Source: G965214625 sp965214625
GTDB taxonomy: Bacteria; Pseudomonadota; Gammaproteobacteria; Arenicellales; Poriferihabitantaceae
Reading direction: 5' to 3'
DNA length: 64,000 nt
NCBI GenBank assembly: GCA_965214625.1
Contig: OZ243962.1
Span: forward strand, 1,860,001-1,924,000
Part shown: piece by piece, positions 55,238 to 62,372 of the stretch
How positions within the stretch are numbered: position 1 is the stretch's first letter
Layout: each line of letters opens with the position of its first letter
Program-made: the position numbers and the translations under genes
Notes under the pieces: generated by a model
Databases searched by the model: none
The model's input: the letters and a program-made list of their open reading frames with translations, nothing else
What the model was told of the DNA's origin: nothing

Positions 55238-55984
55238 ATGTTTCCTTCTATCCGTCTCCTTGCTGTTTTGATCTTGCTGTCAGCCATATTGGCAGGATGT
55301 GGAACGACTGAACCGCAGTCGTCGAGTCAAATCACTACCGAATACAACAAGAAGCTGAAAGATGGCAAAAAGCCGCGGTTGCAGAAGTATGTTGCACAAC
55401 AGCGACTGAGCCAGGCCGACTTGACCTTACCCCCGGACCTAGTGGAGACTGCGAACGAGACAGTCACGGCTAATCTGGAGGCGGCCCTGCGACCACAGGT
55501 CTTACCGGAAGTCGTGGGGGCCAAAATCATAATCGACGAAGGTCGCCGGTGGTTGGAAGTGGAGGCGGATGCCGAACAGGTATGGGATAAAATTGTGAAC
55601 TACTGGGCCGAGGAACAAGTTACGCTGGCTGTGTTTAACCCAACCGCCGGAATCATGGAGACGGACTGGATAGAAAATACGATCATTGCGGGAGATGGAT
55701 CGTCTCAGACAATGAATATGGCCAAGCAGCTGTTCAATCGCGTGATCGGCCAGGGCATTGCCCATGACCGGTATGCCATTCGACTGGAGCGGACCGGCAA
55801 TGACCTGACCCGGGTCTATGTGTCCCACAGAGCGACAGCGAAAAAAGCGAGTGAGACTCAAGCAGAGAAGAAGTTGTCCAGTTTTGACTGGGTACAAGTC
55901 GCAGATGATCCGGAAAAAGTGGCAGAAATATTGCAAATCATGGTTCTGTTGTTTGATTCCTCTGCCTTGGATGTCACTTCCTAG
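55238..55984 (+). CDS. bamC: BamC-like outer-membrane assembly lipoprotein
   Basis: A 248-residue lipoprotein. The signal peptide ends in the lipobox L-A-G-C near residue 20, so the mature protein is anchored by a lipidated Cys. The helix-grip domain segment L-E-V-E-A-D-A-E-Q-V-W-D-K-I and A-G-I-M-E-T-D-W match BamC (NlpB), an accessory part of the BAM complex that inserts beta-barrels such as the neighbouring porin. In most gammaproteobacteria bamC directly follows dapA; here dapA lies 5.5 kb downstream. An in-frame TTG at 55229 with GGAG upstream is an alternative start. Confidence 0.8.
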   Translation: MFPSIRLLAVLILLSAILAGCGTTEPQSSSQITTEYNKKLKDGKKPRLQKYVAQQRLSQADLTLPPDLVETANETVTANLEAALRPQVLPEVVGAKIIIDEGRRWLEVEADAEQVWDKIVNYWAEEQVTLAVFNPTAGIMETDWIENTIIAGDGSSQTMNMAKQLFNRVIGQGIAHDRYAIRLERTGNDLTRVYVSHRATAKKASETQAEKKLSSFDWVQVADDPEKVAEILQIMVLLFDSSALDVTS

Positions 55985-56032
55985 GACAATCCACATCCGG
56001 ATAGCTGCAGACCGCATTTTGTTGCTTGCATA

Positions 56033-57268
56033 ATGACCCGCCTTGTTCGCCTGGATGATACCCGGGTGCTTATCTACAGCCATGATACATTCGGTTTGGG
56101 TCACCTTAGACGCTGCCGGGCCATTGCGCACGAGCTGGTGGGGCGATATAAAGGGGTTTCGGTGCTCATCTTGTCAGGGTCTCCCGTTATCAGTAGTTTC
56201 GAATTTCGGGCACGGGTGGACTTTGTCCGGATTCCGGGTGTCATAAAGCTGAAAGACGGTCGGTATACGTCGCTCGGTTTGCATATTAATCTTGATCAGA
56301 CCATGGCGATTCGAGAGGCGATCATTCGCAAGACAGCGGAAGTGTTTGATCCCGATTTATTCATTGTCGATAAGGAACCCCTGGGACTTGAAGGCGAAGT
56401 CCGTGAAACGTTGGAAATGCTTCAGAACAATGGTGTCAAAACGGTATTGGGCCAAAGGGATATTATTGACGATAGTAATGCGTTACAGCTGGAGTGGGGC
56501 AGAAAGGCGGTTTTGCCGGCGCTGAAAGATCTGTATGATGAAATTTGGGTGTATGGACTTGAGGCGTTTTATCAGCCTTTCAAAGGTCTTGGACTGGAGC
56601 CAGACATCAATAATAAAACATTCTTCACCGGATATCTTAGGCGTACATCCACCGGAGATACCATGCCGCTAGATGTCAAGACACCGTATATCTTGGTCAC
56701 ACCGGGTGGCGGCAAGGATGGGGAAGAAATGGTTGAACTGGTCTTCGAGGCCTATAGGAACTCAGACGAACTCACTACCCCCGTGGTTTTTGTGCTGGGT
56801 CCGTTTATGGGCGAAGATAAAAGGGAACAGTTCAAGCATCAAGCGGATGCCTTCGAACTGTTTACGGTATTTGATTATCACAATCGCATTGAAACGCTGA
56901 TTGAAAATGCGCAGGGATTGATCGCGATGGGGGGATACAACACTTTTTGCGAAATACTGAGCTTCAATAAACCGGCGATCATCATTCCGCGGGAAGAACC
57001 CCGTACGGAGCAATTAATCAGGGCGAGAAGGGCCACCCAATTGTCTTTGATTACGATGCTTGAGCCAGAGCATTTTGATTGTCAGCATTTAATACCACTG
57101 TTAAAACAGTTGCCACTTCAGGCCAAACCAAAAGACCGATTATTACCGGGGATGCTGGAGGGCATGGACCAAGTTTGCAATAGAGTGATTTCCTTGTTAA
57201 CACCCAGCACAAATACCATTGAGTTCAGTCGCTCCATGGAGCAGCGAAAAAAGTTGTTAGGTTTATAG
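56033..57268 (+). CDS. Predicted glycosyltransferase, MurG/GT28-like (COG4671 type), first of pair
   Basis: A 411-residue cytoplasmic protein without signal or membrane segments. The N-terminal half has a glycine-His motif, G-L-G-H-L-R-R (21-27). The C-terminal half has P-G-G-G-K-D-G-E and A-M-G-G-Y-N-T-F-C-E, typical of the donor-binding domain of MurG-like GT-B enzymes, followed by a P-R-E-E-P-R-T-E-Q segment. I place it with the predicted glycosyltransferases of COG4671. Donor and acceptor are unknown. It starts 48 bp after bamC and is followed 1 bp later by a distant paralogue, forming a three-gene cassette. Confidence 0.7.
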   Translation: MTRLVRLDDTRVLIYSHDTFGLGHLRRCRAIAHELVGRYKGVSVLILSGSPVISSFEFRARVDFVRIPGVIKLKDGRYTSLGLHINLDQTMAIREAIIRKTAEVFDPDLFIVDKEPLGLEGEVRETLEMLQNNGVKTVLGQRDIIDDSNALQLEWGRKAVLPALKDLYDEIWVYGLEAFYQPFKGLGLEPDINNKTFFTGYLRRTSTGDTMPLDVKTPYILVTPGGGKDGEEMVELVFEAYRNSDELTTPVVFVLGPFMGEDKREQFKHQADAFELFTVFDYHNRIETLIENAQGLIAMGGYNTFCEILSFNKPAIIIPREEPRTEQLIRARRATQLSLITMLEPEHFDCQHLIPLLKQLPLQAKPKDRLLPGMLEGMDQVCNRVISLLTPSTNTIEFSRSMEQRKKLLGL

Positions 57269-57269
57269 A

Positions 57270-58424
57270 TTGAAAATCGCGTTCTATGTCCAGCACTTGC
57301 TGGGAACCGGGCACCTGTTTCGTATGATGGCCCTGGCCAAGACATTTAGCGCGCATAACCATTCTGTCCTTTTCATTTCAGGTGGAGCGGTTCCCAATCC
57401 CGGGGAGATGCCCTATCGAGTCATTCAACTTTTCCCGTTACGAGCCGGTGCCGGAGATTTTACCCGTTTAATCGATGGCGATGGTCAGGATGTGACCGAC
57501 AGGACAAAACAGCGTCGCGCTGCCGAGTTGATTCATCATGTGCTCGATTTTGCTCCCGATATGCTGATCATTGAATCGTTTCCATTTGGTCGTTTCCAAA
57601 TGAAATTCGAGTTGATTCCACTGCTCCGGGCGATCAAGCATTCCGTGTCTCCAGCTTTAATTATCTCGTCCATAAGAGATATTCTTCAACATCGTAAGGA
57701 AAAGAGAAACCGGGAAACATTGGAATTACTGGCATCGTACTTTGATGCGGTGATTGTCCACGGAGACCCGGCGTGGGTATCCCTCGAATGCTCATTTCCA
57801 TTCGTCCCCCAAATGCCGGTGAACGTGTTTTATAGCGGCTATGTGATCGATGAGAATAAACGGGTGGAACAAAAAAGTCCTGACAAGCAAGGAAAGCACG
57901 AGGTTATCGTGTCTGCAGGTGGCGGCGCGGTCGGAAAGCATGTATTCGATGTTGCGATAAAGGCCCGGCCTTTGAGTTGTCTGAGACACTTGGTCTGGCG
58001 GATACTGGTCGGTAACAATGTGTCGGCAATAGCGCGACATGGGACAGCAAACTGCCACAGCGGAAAGACGATTATAGAAAAGAACCGGGAAGATTTTTGC
58101 CAGTTACTCTCGCAATGCGAGTTATCCATTTCCCAAGCAGGCTATAACACATGCCTTGACATTATCAGTACACGGGCCAAGGCGGTGCTGATACCATTTT
58201 CTGGTTATGGAGAAACAGAGCAAAGCCAGCGTGCAGCCATTTTGCAAAAAAAGGGACTTGCTGTCAGTGTGCCTGAAGCCGATTTGAATCCAGCAAATCT
58301 GGCACGAGCGGTGGATGTGGCGAGCCATCTTCCACGGGTTGAATCGGTTGCAATCGATATGAATGGCGCACAGAAAACGCTATCCATAGCCGAAACCCTA
58401 TATCATGGCTCTTCCAGGCGTTAG
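57270..58424 (+). CDS. Predicted glycosyltransferase, MurG/GT28-like, second of pair
   Basis: A 384-residue protein starting at TTG, 1 bp after the previous gene. It begins K-I-A-F-Y-V-Q-H-L and has G-T-G-H-L-F-R at residues 12-18, which aligns with G-L-G-H-L-R-R of its neighbour. The second half shows V-S-A-G-G-G-A-V-G and S-Q-A-G-Y-N-T-C, again the GT-B donor site. The two proteins look like ancient paralogues that could act in sequence or as a heterodimer; both ideas are inference. Confidence 0.68.
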   Translation: MKIAFYVQHLLGTGHLFRMMALAKTFSAHNHSVLFISGGAVPNPGEMPYRVIQLFPLRAGAGDFTRLIDGDGQDVTDRTKQRRAAELIHHVLDFAPDMLIIESFPFGRFQMKFELIPLLRAIKHSVSPALIISSIRDILQHRKEKRNRETLELLASYFDAVIVHGDPAWVSLECSFPFVPQMPVNVFYSGYVIDENKRVEQKSPDKQGKHEVIVSAGGGAVGKHVFDVAIKARPLSCLRHLVWRILVGNNVSAIARHGTANCHSGKTIIEKNREDFCQLLSQCELSISQAGYNTCLDIISTRAKAVLIPFSGYGETEQSQRAAILQKKGLAVSVPEADLNPANLARAVDVASHLPRVESVAIDMNGAQKTLSIAETLYHGSSRR

Positions 58425-58426
58425 CT

Positions 58427-59182
58427 GTGGATTTGTTATATCAGGAACTCGAAAAATGGAGTGTTTCAGGGAAACAGGCCTTTTTCTGGTGGCGGGATGA
58501 TGATGCCCAGTCAGCTAGCGTAGCGCTTGGTCAATTATGTGAACTGTCCAATGTGTTTCAAATTCCGTTGGCGCTTGCCGTCATTCCTTCAGGTGTCCAC
58601 CCATCGCTTGTCGAATTACTGTCATCACAACCCCGTGTGACCGTGTTGCAACATGGCTATGCTCATATCAATTATGCGTTGCCGGGAGAAAAAAAACAGG
58701 AACTGGGTTCACATCGTTCTTGTGACGTGATCACCAGGGAATTAAGAGAGGGATACAAAAGATTGGGACGCCAGTTTGAATCGACCTTTTCCCCTGTTTT
58801 GGTGCCCCCATGGAATCGAATCAGTCCGACTCTATTAGATCAATTGTCTGGATTGGGTTATGTGGGGGTCTCAGTATTCAATTGCAGGGAAAAAGCGGAA
58901 CTCAGGCCAGGGCTGCGGGTAGTCAATACACATATCGACATCATCAATTGGAAAGAGGGAAAAAAATTTGCAGGAGAAACGATCATTGTCAATCAACTGG
59001 TACATCATTTACGCGAAAAACGATTAGGGAGATGCGACCCGAGTGAACCGACGGGCATACTGACTCACCACTTGGTACATGACCAGTCAAGTATCTCGTT
59101 TTTATATCGATTGATTGCTGCGCTTTGTGAGCATCCAGCAGTCGAATGGATCAATGCACGCTCTGCCTTCCAGCCACGATAA
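58427..59182 (+). CDS. Polysaccharide deacetylase-like protein
   Basis: A 251-residue protein starting at GTG, 2 bp after the second glycosyltransferase. The carbohydrate esterase 4-like pattern is visible: W-W-R-D-D-D-A with Asp24-26 as catalytic and metal residues, Q-H-G-Y-A-H (His76, His80) as metal ligands, V-P-P-W-N-R near 127-131 and T-H-H near 213. There is no signal peptide, so it would act in the cytoplasm on a nucleotide- or lipid-linked sugar, or be exported another way. With its neighbours it suggests synthesis and N-deacetylation of an amino-sugar-containing glycan. Confidence 0.72.
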   Translation: MDLLYQELEKWSVSGKQAFFWWRDDDAQSASVALGQLCELSNVFQIPLALAVIPSGVHPSLVELLSSQPRVTVLQHGYAHINYALPGEKKQELGSHRSCDVITRELREGYKRLGRQFESTFSPVLVPPWNRISPTLLDQLSGLGYVGVSVFNCREKAELRPGLRVVNTHIDIINWKEGKKFAGETIIVNQLVHHLREKRLGRCDPSEPTGILTHHLVHDQSSISFLYRLIAALCEHPAVEWINARSAFQPR

Positions 59183-59241
59183 CACCGTTGTAGCGAACCG
59201 GATTCGCTAGGCAAGCCAAGAGAAGTTGGAAGGAACGTCGG

Positions 59242-59373
59242 ATGCTGCGCCTGATTGTGGAACCCGTCAGAAAAGGGCTGCTTCTTTCCTTATTGGCCAC
59301 GCTGGTTCCACTGGATGAACCGTTCCCCGATGTCGATGAGGAGTTGCTCCCATTGGGCGAACCGGAACTTTGA
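59242..59373 (+). pseudogene. vapB-like antitoxin remnant (5' truncated)
   Basis: A 43-codon frame starting M-L-R-L-I-V-E-P-V-R and ending L-L-P-L-G-E-P-E-L. It resembles only the C-terminal, toxin-binding half of VapB-type antitoxins (V-x-P-V-R...P-L-D-E-x-F-P-D-V-D). The AbrB-like DNA-binding half is missing; traces resembling it upstream (about 59195-59240) are broken by a stop. Its stop overlaps the start of the toxin frame, as in intact vapBC pairs. Confidence 0.5.
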
Positions 59374-59772
59374 CAAAGTCGTTCCGTTACTTGCTGGACA
59401 CAAACAGCCTTTCCGGTTTGGTTCGACAACCGCAAGAGACGCTGGCGAATCGAATTGCACAGGTGGGAGAGGCAACGAGATGCACCAGCCTCATCGTCGC
59501 GGCAGCACTCCGGTTCGGTGCTGAAAAATCAGGTACCGATGAATGGACAGATCGTGTGGACTTGATTCTCTTTGCGATCGATATACTGCCGCTGGAGTCA
59601 CCTGCAGATCGGACGTATGCAACGCCGCGCCATGATCTGGCGCGCAACGGAATCCCTATTGGCCCGAAAACGACCTGCTAATTGCGGCGCAGGCCTCATT
59701 GTGGTGACGGCCAATACCGGAGAGTTTTCGTGCGTACCTGGATTACGTGTCGAAAACTGGCTGACTGAATAA
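59370..59772 (+). pseudogene. vapC-like PIN-domain toxin, frameshifted
   Basis: The first frame (59370-59681) starts R-Y-L-L-D-T-N-S-L-S-G-L-V, the PIN-domain N-terminus with its catalytic Asp, and runs to A-R-N-G-I-P-I-G-P. Expected N-D-L-L-I-A-A-Q-A follows in another frame, and the C-terminus V-T-A-N-T-G-E-F-x-x-V-P-G-L-R-V-E-N-W in a further frame, ending at 59772. At least two indels therefore separate conserved PIN motifs. The RNase toxin should be inactive. Confidence 0.7.
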
Positions 59773-59885
59773 TCGGTCTATGATATCGAAAGATCCGATT
59801 CCTGTGATTCATTCAGGATGACAGCGCACCGAAGTCAGATTTGTTGCGCCAGTCGACAGGCGTGTTGACAGCACTTGATCAGGTT

Positions 59886-60620
59886 CTATCTGCGTAGGAA
59901 TTCGGTTACCCAGCCAAGTACAGTGGCGGAGTGGGTCTCCATCGTTTCCAAAGAGAGAATTGCTGATTGATAGGTTTCCTCACCAATCAGTGCTCTTCGG
60001 GTATCGGCCCTGAACTGACAAAATGCCTTGTTGAATTCCGGATGACCTTGGATTCCCAGCATTTTGCCGTCTGCCACGATCATACTGTTAGGACAAAAAT
60101 CGTTTTTTGCGATGGTCTTGAACCCAGGTGGCAATTTTATGACCTGGTCTTGATGAATGACAATCAGATTGTATGAGTTGTTTTTAATATCCGTCCGATT
60201 TTCCATCCACGGTTGTGGGTGAGTGATACAGGTGGAATGGATTCCAAATCCCCAGCCGGTATCGACTTTGATTACTTTGCCCCCGAGGGCTTGGGCGATC
60301 ATCTGGTGTCCAAAACAGATACCGACTATTTTGCTATCTTGCGCCCAGCACTGACGAATAAATGTCTGCAGATCCAGAATCCAGCGATAAGATTCATAAG
60401 CACCGTATCGAGAACCGGAGATAATGTATCCTTTAAAGTCATTGGGTTCGGGCAAGCTGTCTCCCTTATGACAATGAATCGGCATCAGTTGTATCGATTG
60501 CGATGAGGCGTCAATACTGTTTTGGAACATTTCACTGTAAGTTCCATAATGTTCCTGTGACTCTTCATCCACATCGTCGCACAGTAAAAGTCCTATCTGT
60601 AATGGCTGGGGTCGAGTCAT
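59886..60620 (-). CDS. Class I glutamine amidotransferase-like protein
   Basis: A 244-residue stand-alone GATase1 domain. The nucleophile motif G-I-C-F-G-H-Q and the C-terminal G-I-Q-G-H-P-E-F with catalytic His and Glu are intact, so glutaminase or related hydrolase activity is likely. It resembles the GMP-synthase-like amidotransferase group, which includes gamma-glutamyl hydrolases; the acceptor is unknown. It is a single gene facing the decayed vapBC module, with no obvious synthase partner nearby. Confidence 0.82.
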   Translation of the reverse strand: MTRPQPLQIGLLLCDDVDEESQEHYGTYSEMFQNSIDASSQSIQLMPIHCHKGDSLPEPNDFKGYIISGSRYGAYESYRWILDLQTFIRQCWAQDSKIVGICFGHQMIAQALGGKVIKVDTGWGFGIHSTCITHPQPWMENRTDIKNNSYNLIVIHQDQVIKLPPGFKTIAKNDFCPNSMIVADGKMLGIQGHPEFNKAFCQFRADTRRALIGEETYQSAILSLETMETHSATVLGWVTEFLRR

Positions 60621-61391
60621 TGGTATTGCTGATCTATTAGAAAATACACTATATTCGATTTTATCAGTGGCTGATCAGGAACACGATCCTCCGATGGCTC
60701 AATACCGAATAAATTGATGAGATAAAACTGACTAACTCGGCCCTCAGGTACTCCTAGGTAATGTGACCCATATCCGTTATTTCAAAAGCCAATTCCATAT
60801 CTGGCTTTTGATTCATCCGCCAGTCTTCTGGTAGCGTAGCCAATCCATCTCAAAACACGCTCAAATTTCCCACCGCACTTAGCAAGCAGGTACGGATCGG
60901 TTACCGACTTCACCTTTTCAATGTTTTTCAGTGGCCTTTGCTTTTGTTTGTCTCGAGAACCAGTATTTTTTGAGAAGATAATGAAAGAGGCCAAACCGCC
61001 TCACGAATCCGGCCACAGGTTGCCCAGGCTGAAACTGATCGCGTCGAAGGGGGGTAGCGAGACGGAGTCGTTGCCCGTCAGGGTCTTCAGCAAAATCTAT
61101 CGATTCTCCATCAGCTCAAAGGCCTCCAGCGTGCGCACATCGGGATAGTCCGCCATCGCCATAGTCATACGGCGGACTGATTCTGGCCCCAAGCCCGGTA
61201 CTTGCCCGGGCGTGCCTGGGTGCCGGCCACGGGTTCGGGTAATGGCGTGGCGCTAGCAGCTGCTTTCATACCCATGGTTTGCTCTCCTGAAGTTAAAGAG
61301 GAAAATACCGAGTGTAGCCCCGACTCGCCGACCAACTCAAGATGCGTTGACTATGCGCTGATAGACGACACTGACATCGATGAGATAAAAC
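60621..61391. other. Region without an intact gene upstream of dapA
   Basis: About 770 bp. It contains a 70-codon minus-strand frame (60782-60994), a plus-strand frame (60921-61148) and broken minus-strand frames near 61098-61275, none with recognised similarity. Base composition shifts within the stretch. Best read as decayed DNA between the amidotransferase and dapA. Confidence 0.45.
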
Positions 61392-61392
61392 T
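60716..61392. repeat. 14-bp direct repeats bounding a gene-free segment
   Basis: GATGAGATAAAACT occurs at 60716-60729 and again at 61379-61392, the second copy touching the dapA -35 box. The 649 bp between them hold no intact gene. The pair could be a long target-site duplication of a decayed insertion or a duplication of the dapA upstream region. No terminal inverted repeats were recognised inside the copies. Confidence 0.5.
61098..61275 (-). pseudogene. Possible decayed gene fragment, minus strand
   Basis: A minus-strand ATG at 61275 has a good AGGAG site upstream and opens a 36-codon frame (M-G-M-K-A-A-A...). About halfway, a different frame reads more like protein, G-L-G-P-E-S-V-R-R-M-T-M-A-M-A-D-Y-P-D-V, and ends in L-E-A-F-E-L-M-E-N-R at a stop at 61098. 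The switch suggests a frameshifted gene start. I do not recognise the family. Confidence 0.3.
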
Positions 61393-61420
61393 TGTTAAAT
61401 CAGGACACTGACAGTACTAT
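61392..61420 (+). promoter_or_regulatory. Sigma70 promoter of dapA
   Basis: TTGTTA (61392-61397) and TACTAT (61415-61420) are exactly 17 bp apart, placing the start point near 61427, about 30 nt before the dapA ATG. The -35 box immediately follows the right-hand 14-bp direct repeat. Confidence 0.6.
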
Positions 61421-61457
61421 TTATGCTTCGAACAAATTTCATACCACAGGATTACAG

Positions 61458-62333
61458 ATGCTGAAAGGTAGCCTTGTCGCGCTTGTGACTCCGATGCAGG
61501 ATAACGGACACGTTGACTACCAGGGCCTACAACGGCTGGTGGATTTTCATGTTGAAAATCACACTGATGGGATTATCTCGGTAGGAACGTCGGGTGAATC
61601 TGCCACGCTGGATATTGATGAGCAAATTGATGTCATCGCAAAGACGATCAACTTGGCCAAGGGCCGTATCCCTGTCATAGCCGGAACCGGTGGAAACTCA
61701 ACTTCCGAGGCACTGGAGCTAACCACCCGGTCCGCCGCACTGGGTGTGGATGCCTGTCTGTTGGTGGTGCCTTACTACAATAAACCGACGCAACATGGGT
61801 TGTATCAGCATTTCAAATACATAGCAGAACGTGTAGAGATACCCCAAATTCTTTACAATGTGCCCGGCCGGACGGCACTGGACATGACAAACGATACAGT
61901 AGTGGCCTTATCAAAAGAGCCCAATATTATCGGTATCAAGGATGCGACCGGCGATATTGCGCGTGTGAGTGATTTTGTCTCACGTTGCGGCGCTGACTTT
62001 GCCATTTACTCTGGAGATGATGCGACGACTCTTGATTTGATCAAGGCAGGCGGCCATGGATGTATTTCGGTGACTGCCAATGTGGCTCCCCGCAAGATGC
62101 ATGATATGTGCATGGCGGCCTTATCCGGTGATATGGAAACGGCAGACAGGTTGAATAGTGAATTGGACGATCTTCATAGAACATTGTTTCTCGAGTCGAA
62201 TCCAATTCCGGCGAAATGGGCTGTTTCGGAACTCGGTTTTATCGGGAAGGGCATCCGTCTCCCTTTGACCGAGTTCTCAAGCCAGTACCATGCACCGTTA
62301 CTGGGAGCGATGAAAAAAGCGGGCGTGGTGTAG
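61458..62333 (+). CDS. dapA: 4-hydroxy-tetrahydrodipicolinate synthase DapA
   Basis: Condenses pyruvate with aspartate semialdehyde at the head of the diaminopimelate/lysine branch, feeding MurE. The 291 residues show V-G-T-S-G-E-S-A-T near 43-51, Y-Y-N-K-P-T-Q-H-G-L-Y with the catalytic Tyr, and the Schiff-base Lys in G-I-K-D-A-T-G-D. Length matches E. coli (292). The frame opens at 61392, but the family N-terminus M-L-K-G-S-L-V-A-L-V-T-P fixes the start. Confidence 0.97.
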   Translation: MLKGSLVALVTPMQDNGHVDYQGLQRLVDFHVENHTDGIISVGTSGESATLDIDEQIDVIAKTINLAKGRIPVIAGTGGNSTSEALELTTRSAALGVDACLLVVPYYNKPTQHGLYQHFKYIAERVEIPQILYNVPGRTALDMTNDTVVALSKEPNIIGIKDATGDIARVSDFVSRCGADFAIYSGDDATTLDLIKAGGHGCISVTANVAPRKMHDMCMAALSGDMETADRLNSELDDLHRTLFLESNPIPAKWAVSELGFIGKGIRLPLTEFSSQYHAPLLGAMKKAGVV

Positions 62334-62372
62334 CCCGTCAGAATCGGTTGATTGACCTTTTTCCATGAAAGC

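Noticed and set aside
60782..60994. 70-codon minus-strand frame as a gene
   Set aside because: Its start lacks a ribosome-binding site, it lies inside the segment bounded by direct repeats, and the protein is unfamiliar; treated as decayed DNA.
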